This document shows positions 9,501 through 18,371 of a DNA stretch of 64,000 bases, piece by piece. Location: contig JAFLSD010000005.1 of NCBI GenBank assembly GCA_022511125.1, positions 124,001 through 188,000 on the forward strand, written 5' to 3'. Below the pieces are notes generated by a model, which saw nothing but the letters and a program-made list of their open reading frames with translations, was not told the origin of the DNA and searched no databases. Numbering within the stretch: the first letter of the stretch is position 1; the number at the start of each line of letters is the position of its first letter. This DNA comes from Paramuribaculum sp. (lineage in GTDB: Bacteria; Bacteroidota; Bacteroidia; Bacteroidales; Muribaculaceae). The translations under genes and the position numbers were made by a program.

Positions 9501-9574
9501 CAGGACCGTTTATTTTTATCAGAACTTAATTTCCTCACACTATAAAAACGGGTAACTTATAGTCAAAAATCAAA

Positions 9575-9605
9575 TTTGTGATTTGATAAAAGTTCACTAA
9601 TTTTG
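9575..9605 (+). promoter_or_regulatory. Bacteroidales-type promoter of the MATE operon
   Basis: TTTG at 9575-9578 and TAATTTTG at 9598-9605 are spaced by 19 bases, a full consensus match. The start codon of the MATE gene is 28 bases further. It diverges from the rpmH promoter. Confidence 0.7.
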
Positions 9606-9632
9606 AAGTGAATTTCTATTTAACCTGAAAGC

Positions 9633-11075
9633 ATGTTTTCGGCAAGCCCGCGATTACTCGACAACATAAGAAACGGCTCTGAACTATCTATGCGCGACCG
9701 CATTAAGCTGACCATACAACTTAGTGCGCCAGCGATAGTTGCGCAGGTTTCATCAATCGCGATGCAGTTTATCGATGCATCAATGGTGGGACATTTGGGC
9801 GCGAATGCATCTGCTTCCATCGGTTTGATAATGACCACGACATGGCTTCTGTGGGGACTCTTAACGTCTATGGGAACAGGGTTTTCCGTCCAAATCGCTC
9901 ATCATGTTGGAGGGAATAATCACGAGCATGCCCGTTCTGTGGTTCGCCAATCGTTAATTGTCTGTACGATTTATAGCGTGATTATAGCAACGATAGGATG
10001 TGCCTTAAGCGGTGTTTTGCCGGTTTGGTTAGGTGGAGAAGAATCAATAAGGGAAGGTGCGACAGTCTACTTTTTCATATTCTGTCTGTCTATTCCAGCT
10101 CTACAATTGGAATTTTTAGCCGGTGCGATACTGCGGTGTAGCGGTAACATGAATGTGCCCAGTATCTTGAATGTTCTGATGTGTGTAATGGACGTGGTTT
10201 TCAACTTTCTTCTAATCTTTCCCACCCGTGAAATTTCAGTTCTGGGGATTGAGTTCATGATGCCTGGCGCAGGTCTTGGGATAGTAGGAGCTGCTTTGGG
10301 CACAGCTTTGGCGGAGGTTATCACAGCCATTCTGATGCTTTGGTTCCTTTGTTGCAGATCGCGTGAATTGGCTATCCGTAGAATCAAAGGCAGTTGGCGT
10401 GTGACAAAACAATGCATCCGGAAAGCTCTTGTCATCGGTGTGCCTATAGGATGTGAGAGAGTGGTTTTGAGCGGTGCTCAAATTCTCATAACTGTGATAG
10501 TCGCTCCTTTGGGAATCAATTCTATAGCTGCCAATGCGTTTGCAATTACTGCAGAGAGTTTATGTTATATGCCCGGTTATGGTATAGCGGAGGCAGCTAC
10601 CACGTTAATAGGTCAAAGTATCGGTGCGGGACGCCGCGCTCTTACCAAGAGCTTTGCCTGGATTACTGTAGGGATGGGGATGTCGGTCATGACGGTAATG
10701 GGCATACTTATGTATATATTCGCGCCGTTCCTAATGGAAATCATGACATCGTTTGAAGAAATCCAGACTTTAGGAGTTATGGCACTAAGAACCGAAGCCT
10801 GGGCAGAGCCAATGTTTGCGGCATCGATTGTGGCCTATGGTGTCTTCGTCGGAGCCGGCAAGACGATTGTTCCGAGTGTCATGAATTTAGGTAGTATGTG
10901 GGGAGTCAGACTCACTTTAGCAGCGTGGCTCGCCCCTATCTTAGGTCTGCATGGTGTGTGGATAGCCATGTGTATCGAATTGTGTTTCCGCGGTACAATA
11001 TTCCTTTTAAGGATGAGGTTCGGCAATTGGATGCCACAGACCCTCTCTCCTTCAACCATATTAATAAAACAATAA
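9633..11075 (+). CDS. MATE family efflux transporter
   Basis: 480 residues with about 12 membrane segments, in two related halves typical of MATE exporters (SAPAIVAQVSSIAMQFIDASMVGHLGA near the N-terminus; IGVPIGCERVVLSGAQILITVIVAPLG in the middle). These inner-membrane proteins export drugs or metabolites using a sodium or proton gradient; the substrate cannot be read from sequence. It is the first gene of a likely operon with a DUF3737 protein 19 bases later and a MalY-type enzyme, and it has its own promoter at 9575-9605. Confidence 0.92.
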   Translation: MFSASPRLLDNIRNGSELSMRDRIKLTIQLSAPAIVAQVSSIAMQFIDASMVGHLGANASASIGLIMTTTWLLWGLLTSMGTGFSVQIAHHVGGNNHEHARSVVRQSLIVCTIYSVIIATIGCALSGVLPVWLGGEESIREGATVYFFIFCLSIPALQLEFLAGAILRCSGNMNVPSILNVLMCVMDVVFNFLLIFPTREISVLGIEFMMPGAGLGIVGAALGTALAEVITAILMLWFLCCRSRELAIRRIKGSWRVTKQCIRKALVIGVPIGCERVVLSGAQILITVIVAPLGINSIAANAFAITAESLCYMPGYGIAEAATTLIGQSIGAGRRALTKSFAWITVGMGMSVMTVMGILMYIFAPFLMEIMTSFEEIQTLGVMALRTEAWAEPMFAASIVAYGVFVGAGKTIVPSVMNLGSMWGVRLTLAAWLAPILGLHGVWIAMCIELCFRGTIFLLRMRFGNWMPQTLSPSTILIKQ

Positions 11076-11094
11076 CTAAATTTCAGATAAGATT

Positions 11095-11937
11095 ATGGAA
11101 ATCATCAGCAACAAAGAATTTGGAGGTGAACGCCCTCTGTTCGCATCACACAATCTGGGACTCGAAAATGTCACGATCCATGCAGGTGAGTCAGCAATAA
11201 AGGAAAGCAGCAATATAACTGCGATAAATTGCCGATTCGAAGGTAAATATCCTTTCTGGCATGTCGATAAATTCGTTATACGTCATTGTCTTTTCACAGA
11301 AGGAGCAAGAGCTGCGCTATGGTATTCGAAGGATGTAGAAATGACAGATACATTAGTCGAAGCTCCAAAAATGTTTCGTGAGATGGACGGTATCTCTCTC
11401 CAAAACGTACAGATTCCTAACGCATTGGAGACCTTATGGCATTGCAAAAATGTAAAATTGCGCAATGTATTGCTGAATAACGCCGATTACCTATTCATGC
11501 ATTCTGAAAACATCGATATTGAAAACTACACTCAAAGAGGAAATTATTCTTTCCAATATTGCAAGAATGTTGAAATTCGTAACGCAATGATCGACTCTAA
11601 GGATGCTTTCTGGGGTACGGAAAATGTGACAGTATATGATTCGACTATCAATGGTGAATATTTGGGGTGGCATTCCGTGAATCTGAAACTGGTACGTTGC
11701 CGCATAGGGGGTACTCAAGCGCTCTGTTATGCAAAAAATCTTGTTCTGGAGGATTGTACTTTTGAACAGGATGCAGATCTATGTTTTGAATACAGCGATG
11801 TTCATGCAACAATCAAAGGTCACATAACCAGCATTAAGAATCCGACTTCCGGCTCTATCGTCGCAGATAGCGTGGGCGAAATAATCATAGACGAGAACAT
11901 AAAGCAACCGGCGAATTGCAAGATAATAGTGAAATGA
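11095..11937 (+). CDS. DUF3737 family protein, predicted right-handed beta-helix
   Basis: 280 residues without signal peptide or membrane segment. Short repeats of about 20 residues run through the whole protein (NVTIHAGESA; NITAINCRFEG; KFVIRHCLFTEG; NVKLRNVLLNNA; NVEIRNAMIDSK; NVTVYDSTING; NLVLEDCTFEQ), the pattern of a parallel beta-helix. It matches the DUF3737 family as I know it, whose function is not established. Conserved Trp/His positions recur in successive coils (FWHVDK, LWYSKD, LWHCKN, GWHSVN). The final codons overlap the start of the next gene (ATGA at 11934-11937), so the two are likely translationally coupled. Confidence 0.86.
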   Translation: MEIISNKEFGGERPLFASHNLGLENVTIHAGESAIKESSNITAINCRFEGKYPFWHVDKFVIRHCLFTEGARAALWYSKDVEMTDTLVEAPKMFREMDGISLQNVQIPNALETLWHCKNVKLRNVLLNNADYLFMHSENIDIENYTQRGNYSFQYCKNVEIRNAMIDSKDAFWGTENVTVYDSTINGEYLGWHSVNLKLVRCRIGGTQALCYAKNLVLEDCTFEQDADLCFEYSDVHATIKGHITSIKNPTSGSIVADSVGEIIIDENIKQPANCKIIVK

Positions 11938-13112
11938 AATACGATTTCGACACACTGATCGACCGACGCGGTACAGGTTCTTATAAATGGGATAGTGCTG
12001 AAGAGCGAGATGTCATTCCTATGTGGGTGGCCGATATGGATTTTCGTGTCGCGCCTCCCATTGTGGAAGCTCTCGAAGCCAAGGTAAAGGAGGGTATTTT
12101 CGGATACACTTATGTTCCGGAGGATTTTTATGCGGCTGTTATCGAATGGTTTCAAAGGAGGCACGGATGGGAGATAAAAAGAGATTCCATACTATATACC
12201 TCTGGCGTTGTCCCCGCCATATCTGCTATCATAAAGGCGCTATGTCGACCCGGGGACGGAGTTCTCGTCCAGACTCCTGTGTATAACTGTTTTTTCTCTT
12301 CGATAAGAAACAACGGATGTGAGGTTATAGAGAATCGGCTGATTTACAATAACGGCATATATTCTATCGATTTTGAAGACTTTGAAAAAAAGATATCGGG
12401 GGGAAAAGTAAAAATATTCCTTTTGTGCAATCCTCATAACCCGTCGGGAAGGGTATGGAGTGTGGATGAACTTAAGAAATTAGGCGACATCTGTAAAAAG
12501 CATAATATCCCAATCGTTTCCGACGATATTCATTGCGAACTCGTTTATCCAGGATTCAAATACACTCCTATCGCCTCCCTATTCGAGAGCAAAGAGATAG
12601 ATATTATAACTTGCGTCTCATCTAGTAAATCGTTCAATACGGCAGGATTACAAATAGCTTGTATCATAACGGACAATGATGAAATGAGAGCGAAAATAGA
12701 CCGCGCAATCAATATCAACGAAGTATGCGACGTGAATCCGTTCGGAGTCGCGGGTCTTATAGCAGCTTACCGTAACGGACTTCCATGGTTAGAGCAGCTT
12801 GTGGAATATCTTCATGAAAATTATAAAGCTTTGAGGGAGTTTTTTGAAGAACGGATGCCATACTTAAAAATCATCCCTATTGAAGCGACTTATTTGGTAT
12901 GGGTAGATTGTTCGGCACTAAACGTGAAATCCCAACTCATAGAGGATCATTTGCTGGCAAACTCAAAAGTTTGGATAAACGCAGGGACTCATTACGGCGC
13001 AGCAGGAGAAAAATTCATTCGAATCAATATCGCCACTTCACGAACACGCCTGATGGAAGGTCTCGAACGAATACATAAAGGCATCGAATCCATAAGAGAA
13101 CTCCATTCATAA
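11934..13112 (+). CDS. MalY/PatB-type PLP-dependent aminotransferase (possible C-S lyase)
   Basis: 392 residues from the ATG that overlaps the DUF3737 stop; a longer frame from 11916 is less likely. It is a fold-type I PLP enzyme of the MalY/PatB group, often cystathionine beta-lyases. Signatures are YDFDTLIDRRGTGSYKWD and VIPMWVADMDF at the start, LCNPHNPSGRVW, SDDIHCEL with the PLP-binding Asp, SSSKSFNTAG with the Schiff-base Lys, and FIRINIATSR with the carboxylate-binding Arg. Possible roles are methionine synthesis or cysteine-conjugate cleavage. Its operon with a MATE exporter and a beta-helix protein is unusual for a plain biosynthetic enzyme. Confidence 0.9.
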   Translation: MKYDFDTLIDRRGTGSYKWDSAEERDVIPMWVADMDFRVAPPIVEALEAKVKEGIFGYTYVPEDFYAAVIEWFQRRHGWEIKRDSILYTSGVVPAISAIIKALCRPGDGVLVQTPVYNCFFSSIRNNGCEVIENRLIYNNGIYSIDFEDFEKKISGGKVKIFLLCNPHNPSGRVWSVDELKKLGDICKKHNIPIVSDDIHCELVYPGFKYTPIASLFESKEIDIITCVSSSKSFNTAGLQIACIITDNDEMRAKIDRAININEVCDVNPFGVAGLIAAYRNGLPWLEQLVEYLHENYKALREFFEERMPYLKIIPIEATYLVWVDCSALNVKSQLIEDHLLANSKVWINAGTHYGAAGEKFIRINIATSRTRLMEGLERIHKGIESIRELHS

Positions 13113-13245
13113 TTATTTGCCTTACAACAAGTTTCATATTTGCACAAAGATGTTAAAATTGCATTTGCCATGAAACAAAAGTCTTTATATCTCAAATTTC
13201 CAATAATTATCTATAACAATTTTGTGAATTTTAATAGTTTAATCC

Positions 13246-15279
13246 ATGTTTAAAACCTTCCGTCAAATGTTTGTAGCTACGGCCCTCATAATTACGATGG
13301 CTGCAGCAAACGCAAAGCCAAGTTTATCCGATTATGCTTTGATTCCCACTCCACAAAAGATTGAGTTCGGCAAAGGAACCGTTGTTCTGACAAATGTGAG
13401 TATAACCATGCCTTCATGGGAAAAGGAATGGATCGAAGCAATTTCTCAGTTCGGGGTGAAAATAACTGATTCGGCAAAATTCAAAATTACCGGTAGTATC
13501 ACTCAGGAGATTCCTGGAATTGTAATCCAAAGTGACGAGGCTTATAGCCTGAAAATCGGAAAGAATGGCATATCTGTGACGGCCACATCGTCCAAGGGCA
13601 TCTATTGGGCTTTGATGACGTTGAATCAGCTCATCAGTGAGGGTAAGAACAAAATTACACTCCCGGAATGTGAAATTACCGATTGGCCTGCGTTCAGTTT
13701 GAGAGGTTTTATGATGGATGTAGGCCGTACTTATATTTCGATGGATGAGTTGAAGCGCGAGATTGAGATAATGTCGAAATTCAAGCTAAATGTTTTCCAT
13801 TGGCATTTAACGGAGAATCAAGCATGGCGTTTGGAAAGCAAAATCTTCCCAATGATCAACGACAGCATCAATACAGAGCGTCAGCCGGGTAAGTTTTATA
13901 CTGTGGAGGAGGCGAAGGAACTGATGAGATGGGCCACAGCTCACAACATGTTGCTTATTCCCGAGTTAGACATGCCAGGGCACAGCGCGGCTTTCGTGCG
14001 AACTTTCAAGCATGACATGCAGAGTCCAGAGGGTATGAAGATATTGAAGCTTTTAATCGAAGAAGCATGCGAGACTTTCGACAGTGTGCCTTATCTTCAC
14101 ATTGGCACTGACGAGGTAGCTTTTACCAATCCTAATTTTGTGCCTGAAATGGTAGCGTTAGTACGTTCTAAAGGGAAGAAAGCCATATCGTGGAATCCGG
14201 GGTGGAAATATAATCCGGGTGAAATAGATATGATTCAGATGTGGAGCTATCGTGGAAAAGCGACACCAGGTATCCCGGCTATCGACTCCAAACTTCATTA
14301 TATCAACCATTTTGACACTTATGCCGATATGGTGGCTTTGTTCAGAAGCAACGTTTACGGCAAAACGAAAGGCTCGCCAGACCTTGCCGGAGTGGAGATC
14401 GCTCTATGGAATGACAGGAAAGTGACAGACGAGACATCCAACATAGCTCAAAACAGTCTCTATCCCCTTCTCTTGACAATAGCCGAACGTTCTTGGGATG
14501 GTGGAGGCACTGAATATTTCGACAGCCTCGGGACAAATATGGGGCAGCCCGGAAGCGAGGATTTCAAACTGTTTCAGGATTTTGAAAGACGTCTGCTAAA
14601 GCATAAGGCGACGACCCTTAAAGACTTTCACATTCCATACGTGAAGCAAACGAACGTGAAGTGGCGTATAACCGATGCATTCCCTAACAATGGAGATCTA
14701 ACGACCGTTTTTCCACCTGAAACCGAGGGGATAAAAATGAGTTACGTGTATAACGATTCAACATACGGCACACGTGAAACGACCGGAGCAGGAATATACC
14801 TACGCCATGTATGGGGAAGCACAGTCCCAGCGTTCTATAAAAATCCTCAGCCAAACCATACAGCTTACGCTTTCACTCAGGTGTACTCCCCTATCGATCA
14901 AACCGTAGGTCTCCAAGTGGAAACACAAAACTATAGCCGTTCGGAATCAGACATCCCTCCAAAACCAGGCAAATGGGATTATAGGGAAAGCAAAATATGG
15001 GTAAACGGAAAGGAGCTTATCCCACCCGTTTGGACTGCCGACCATACAGTCAGAGACAATGAGATTCCTTTAGGGAATGAAAACATAGCAGCTCGCGAAC
15101 CGATGCAGGTAAAACTGCACAAAGGGTGGAACCAAGTAATGCTCAAACTCCCTGTTGCAACGTTCAACAGCCCTGCAACGAGACTTGTAAAATGGATGTT
15201 TACTTTTGTTTTCACCACGCCAGACGGCAAAGAAGCAGCCCCCGGACTTATTTATTCGCCTGAGGCTGTCATGCAATGA
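13246..15279 (+). CDS. Secreted family 20 beta-N-acetylhexosaminidase
   Basis: 677 residues. A signal peptide covers about residues 1-23 (FVATALIITMAAANA). A GH20b-like N-terminal domain precedes the GH20 barrel (SLRGFMMDVGRTYISMDELK; VFHWHLTENQAWR; LIPELDMPGHSAAF). The catalytic Asp-Glu pair is Asp289-Glu290 in HIGTDEVAF. The C-terminal 170 residues form a beta domain of the kind found in Bacteroidales homologues. It should release terminal GlcNAc or GalNAc from mucins or other host glycans in the periplasm or outside the cell. It stands alone, with no SusC/SusD pair in the window. A strong terminator follows at 15336-15370. Confidence 0.94.
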   Translation: MFKTFRQMFVATALIITMAAANAKPSLSDYALIPTPQKIEFGKGTVVLTNVSITMPSWEKEWIEAISQFGVKITDSAKFKITGSITQEIPGIVIQSDEAYSLKIGKNGISVTATSSKGIYWALMTLNQLISEGKNKITLPECEITDWPAFSLRGFMMDVGRTYISMDELKREIEIMSKFKLNVFHWHLTENQAWRLESKIFPMINDSINTERQPGKFYTVEEAKELMRWATAHNMLLIPELDMPGHSAAFVRTFKHDMQSPEGMKILKLLIEEACETFDSVPYLHIGTDEVAFTNPNFVPEMVALVRSKGKKAISWNPGWKYNPGEIDMIQMWSYRGKATPGIPAIDSKLHYINHFDTYADMVALFRSNVYGKTKGSPDLAGVEIALWNDRKVTDETSNIAQNSLYPLLLTIAERSWDGGGTEYFDSLGTNMGQPGSEDFKLFQDFERRLLKHKATTLKDFHIPYVKQTNVKWRITDAFPNNGDLTTVFPPETEGIKMSYVYNDSTYGTRETTGAGIYLRHVWGSTVPAFYKNPQPNHTAYAFTQVYSPIDQTVGLQVETQNYSRSESDIPPKPGKWDYRESKIWVNGKELIPPVWTADHTVRDNEIPLGNENIAAREPMQVKLHKGWNQVMLKLPVATFNSPATRLVKWMFTFVFTTPDGKEAAPGLIYSPEAVMQ

Positions 15280-15335
15280 TTTGCACCAAAGGAGGGTTAT
15301 AATACACGTCAAAGAATAACTTTTTTTGAGTGAAC

Positions 15336-15370
15336 AGTATGGACATGGTTAGATCATGTCCATACTTTTG
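15336..15370 (+). terminator. Rho-independent terminator after GH20
   Basis: A perfect 12-bp stem, AGTATGGACATG (15336-15347) with CATGTCCATACT (15355-15366), closes a 7-base loop and is followed by TTTTGTTTTG. It lies 57 bases after the GH20 stop. Confidence 0.85.
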
Positions 15371-15476
15371 TTTTGAAGAATATGAAAACTGAAGATCAGA
15401 GGCGACAAAAGTTAAATTTTACTAAAAATGCACATAAGAAATTAGTGGATTCCGCTGATAGTTAGGCACTAAGGGT

Positions 15477-15538
15477 GGGCAACTTTTAATGTATAGGCCA
15501 AATTCGCAGATAATCCCTGAATTTGTATATTAACTTTG
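15477..15538 (+). promoter_or_regulatory. Shared regulatory promoter element, copy A (PEGA gene)
   Basis: It holds GGGCAA at 15477-15482, a 22-bp block at 15491-15512 (GTATAGGCC to TTCGCAGATA), an 18-base gap, and the -7 box TAACTTTG at 15531-15538. The same block occurs exactly once more, at 57682-57703, with identical spacings to GGGCAA and to a TAnnTTTG box. No TTTG or TTG sits 19-21 bases upstream of the -7 box, as expected if an activator or alternative sigma replaces the -33 contact. Function is inferred. Confidence 0.6.
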
Positions 15539-15575
15539 CAATGTGACTGAAAATTTTATCAAAATCTGCAATAAA

Positions 15576-17102
15576 ATGATGAAACTGAAATATTTATTCA
15601 TAACCCTAATGTGTTTTCTGTCAGTTTTTCCTACTGTAGGCAGAGAACTTAAAGTAGAGAACTTCGAAATGACCGCAAATGATCTTTCTGCAAGAGCCGC
15701 TCAAGTTAAAGATTTGAACGGGGATGTGTGCGCTTTGGTAAGAGTGATTCTTCCAATAGAGGGATGCAAATTTGAAGGAAACGTGATCAAGCAGGAATTC
15801 GACATCAACGAATATCGGGTTTTCATGGTCAAGGGTTCAAAGCGTTTGAGGCTAAAATGTCCAGGGATGGAAACTTTGGATATCGAACTGACCAACGACG
15901 AAGGTGAAGGTGTTGTAGAGGGGATGACATATTCCGTCAAATTATCAGGATATGATGATTTGATTCAAAATCGACCGCAAGCAGCGGATCCAGGAGCGAA
16001 TTATCTGATTTTAGAAATTACGCCGAAGACAGGAGTTTCTGTTAAAGTTGACGATGTGACTCAATCGGTAGATAACGGAGAGACGATGACGTTCCTGAAA
16101 TATGGGACTCATAAATGGAGTGTAGACGCAGAGGGATACGCATCGGCAGAAGGAACGGCCGAAATAAACCGATCGAGCAATACTGTTATACAGGTAAAAT
16201 TGGAATCTATAATGTCGCATCTTAACATCAAAACTCTAACTGATGGTGCAACAATAAAGATCAACGGAAAAGAATCGGGCAAAGGCAGCTATTCGGGGAC
16301 TGTAGCACCAGGAATCTACCAGATCGAGGTGAGTAAGGATAATTATCGACCCCATAGTACCACAGTAGAAATCGGTCAACGACAAGAAAAGGAAATTGTA
16401 ATTCCAGAATTAGAACCGATTTACGGAGTTCTGAATATTGCATATAAACCGATAGGAGCGACAGTCAAGATAGACGGCATAGAGGTAGGAACTACCCCGA
16501 ATGTATTCCGCAATATTATTACAGGCAAGCATGAGGTGGAGATAAGTAAAAACGGCTACTATAGCATTATGAGTTCTGTAAACGTAAAAGATGGCGAAAC
16601 AGCTATGTTGAGGGGAGAGCTTGAGGCAATACCGGACGATATACAGATAATCATGAATCTGTTAGATGAATATAAAAGTTGTTATGATAACAAGAATCTG
16701 TATGGGTTAGAGAGTCTTTTCAGTGATGACGCATTGATTGTAAGAGCAAATGTCAATAAGATACTAAGTCATCAGGTCAAATTTGTCCTGAAACCTTTAA
16801 GATCATATTTTGATGAGATTGAACAGACTTTTAACAGATATTCATGGATAAATTTTAGTTTTGACAATCTATTAATAACACGTTCAGAAAAAGTATCTAC
16901 TTTATATGAAGTCAGTTTCAAACAGACCATAAACTTTAACACAGGCTATGTTCTATTATTAGTAGATCTAAAAGACACTACGAAACCTAACATTATTGCA
17001 CACGCATGGGAACCGATAACTGAAGAAACGGCTAAAAATAGATTAAATATCAATGATTTCGAGATCTCGAAAGATAAGATTAAATTGAAACTCAAGCAAT
17101 AA
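15576..17102 (+). CDS. Secreted PEGA-domain protein with C-terminal NTF2-like region
   Basis: 508 residues from the ATG at 15576 (MMKLKYLFITLMCFLSVFPTVG is a clear signal peptide). The frame is open from 15543, but that start would sit at the predicted transcription start. After a globular N-terminal domain (about residues 25-140), three PEGA-type repeats follow (ILEITPKTGVSVKVDDVTQS; LNIKTLTDGATIKINGKESG; LNIAYKPIGATVKIDGIEVG), each a short beta-sandwich common in surface or periplasmic proteins. Residues about 360-490 look like an NTF2/SnoaL-type fold. The 3' third is visibly richer in A+T. The function is unknown. Expression probably depends on the shared element upstream. Confidence 0.82.
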   Translation: MMKLKYLFITLMCFLSVFPTVGRELKVENFEMTANDLSARAAQVKDLNGDVCALVRVILPIEGCKFEGNVIKQEFDINEYRVFMVKGSKRLRLKCPGMETLDIELTNDEGEGVVEGMTYSVKLSGYDDLIQNRPQAADPGANYLILEITPKTGVSVKVDDVTQSVDNGETMTFLKYGTHKWSVDAEGYASAEGTAEINRSSNTVIQVKLESIMSHLNIKTLTDGATIKINGKESGKGSYSGTVAPGIYQIEVSKDNYRPHSTTVEIGQRQEKEIVIPELEPIYGVLNIAYKPIGATVKIDGIEVGTTPNVFRNIITGKHEVEISKNGYYSIMSSVNVKDGETAMLRGELEAIPDDIQIIMNLLDEYKSCYDNKNLYGLESLFSDDALIVRANVNKILSHQVKFVLKPLRSYFDEIEQTFNRYSWINFSFDNLLITRSEKVSTLYEVSFKQTINFNTGYVLLLVDLKDTTKPNIIAHAWEPITEETAKNRLNINDFEISKDKIKLKLKQ

Positions 17103-17211
17103 AAGAAAACGTACCTTTAGGTTGATTAAGAATACAGAAAGATAAAGCAAGAATAACATTATTTTTAAAGCTGAATTAGATTGGAGAATAAAGTGATGTT
17201 TTTGGTGGCGA

Positions 17212-17230
17212 TTTAGGATGTTTTAGGATG
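17212..17230 (+). repeat. Tandem direct repeat, possible operator
   Basis: TTTAGGATG occurs at 17212-17220 and again at 17222-17230, a period of 10 bp, one helical turn. It lies about 31 bp upstream of a possible -7 box TACCTTTG at 17262-17269 in front of the 75-residue gene. A binding site for a dimeric activator is possible but unproven. Confidence 0.45.
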
Positions 17231-17293
17231 GGTATGCAAAGATGTTGCCCATGACTGGTATTACCTTTGCTGTGTAACAAAAAACATAGCATT

Positions 17294-17521
17294 ATGAAAG
17301 AGATTTTACCAACAGACATTATCTACGCAACCGTAACTCAAAGGGGACGTGTGTTAGCTTCCATTAAACTTAAGGGGATGAAAACTATCGGGGAAATTTA
17401 CAATTACATAAAGCGTCTGCTCGAAGGTTCTATAGGACTGGTGACTTTCAGTCTACGCAATTCGAGTCAGGGCTGGCGAGACGAGAGGAATATCATGCTC
17501 AGTCGTGTGACTTTGAGGTGA
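17294..17521 (+). CDS. Small orphan protein, 75 residues
   Basis: 75 residues from the ATG at 17294 (MKEILPTDIIYATVTQRG); the frame extends upstream to a TTG at 17267, but that overlaps the likely -7 box TACCTTTG. It has no signal peptide and no membrane segment. The pattern is beta-strand (DIIYATVTQRGRVLASIKLKG), helix (IGEIYNYIKRLLEG), then GLVTFSLRNSSQGWRDE. I believe similar small proteins with an RN..QGW motif occur in Bacteroidales, but I cannot name a family. Its 3' end overlaps the converging ispH by 23 bases. Codon use and a plausible promoter suggest it is real. Confidence 0.62.
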   Translation: MKEILPTDIIYATVTQRGRVLASIKLKGMKTIGEIYNYIKRLLEGSIGLVTFSLRNSSQGWRDERNIMLSRVTLR

Positions 17522-18371
17522 TATGGCGGACATGGACAGCGATTTTCTCCATAAGCCAACGTGGTGTGGAGGTGGCGCCACAAATCCCGACGCTTTCTTT
17601 ATTTTCAAACCACCGATGGTCAATGCCGTTAACATCCGATACGAGGAAACTCATGGGGTTCACCTTGCGACATTCTTCGAAAAGAACCTTACCGTTACTA
17701 CTTTTGGCTCCACTTACAAAGAGGATGACATCGTAAGAGCCGGCGAATTTCTTTAATCCTTTGACTCTCCCCGCCACCTGTCGACAAATGGTATCATAAT
17801 ATTCAAAACCTTGCTTAGACCTATATCTATCATTAATATCGGCAACAATCCGCTGAAACCCTTCCGGCGACTTGGTAGTCTGTGAGTAGAGAGAAATGGG
17901 ATTATTAAAATTGATTTTATCCAAGTCGTCGGAAGTTTCTATCACTATAGCCCGACCTTCCGTCTGACCTACGAGTCCGTTGACTTCCGCATGTCCTCTT
18001 TTACCATAAATAACAACTTGGTTATCTTCGCCGTTTTTTTCGAATGCGTCCTTAATCCTTTTCTGCAATTTCAGTACAACGGGGCATGTAGCATCGATGA
18101 TCTCAATGCGATTTTCCTGCGCGATGCGATATGTAGAAGGAGGTTCTCCATGAGCTCTTAGCAATAGTTTGACATCATGAAGCCTATTAAGTTCGTCATG
18201 TCCGACAACGATCAGTCCTTTTTTAGCAAGACGGTCAAGCTCCTCGCTGTTATGTACAATATCCCCAAGACAATAAAGAGTACCTTCTTTTTCCAGTACC
18301 TCCTCGGCTTTGCGGATAGCATTGACCACGCCGAAACAGAAACCCGAGCCGGTGTCGATATCAACAATCAT
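17499..18371 (-). CDS. ispH: 4-hydroxy-3-methylbut-2-enyl diphosphate reductase
   Basis: 290 residues. It is the last step of the MEP isoprenoid pathway, making IPP and DMAPP with an iron-sulfur cluster. The three cluster cysteines are visible: Cys12 (GSGFCFGV), the Cys in DATCPVV and the Cys in DTICRQV. Other conserved stretches are LLRAHGEPP and GKRGHAEVNGLVG. The start overlaps the end of cmk by 11 bases. dxs, the first step of the same pathway, is at 52.7 kb. The 3' end overlaps the converging 75-residue gene. Confidence 0.97.
   Translation of the reverse strand: MIVDIDTGSGFCFGVVNAIRKAEEVLEKEGTLYCLGDIVHNSEELDRLAKKGLIVVGHDELNRLHDVKLLLRAHGEPPSTYRIAQENRIEIIDATCPVVLKLQKRIKDAFEKNGEDNQVVIYGKRGHAEVNGLVGQTEGRAIVIETSDDLDKINFNNPISLYSQTTKSPEGFQRIVADINDRYRSKQGFEYYDTICRQVAGRVKGLKKFAGSYDVILFVSGAKSSNGKVLFEECRKVNPMSFLVSDVNGIDHRWFENKESVGICGATSTPRWLMEKIAVHVRHITSKSHD

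Larger units (their letters stand above)
15280..15575 (+). other. Intergenic region between GH20 and PEGA genes
   Basis: It holds the terminator hairpin at 15336-15370, an AT-rich stretch without coding potential, and then the shared 22-bp element and -7 box at 15477-15538. The frame of the next gene can be read from 15543, but that lies at the predicted transcription start, so 15543-15575 is treated here as leader. Confidence 0.6.

Noticed and set aside
15543..15575. Extended start of the PEGA protein (MTENFIKICNK)
   Set aside because: It coincides with the predicted transcription start and precedes a good signal peptide beginning at 15576.
17246..17252. TGGGCAAC in reverse orientation upstream of the 75-residue gene, like the GGGCAA of the shared element
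   Set aside because: An 8-base match is expected by chance in 64 kb, and the 22-bp block is absent.
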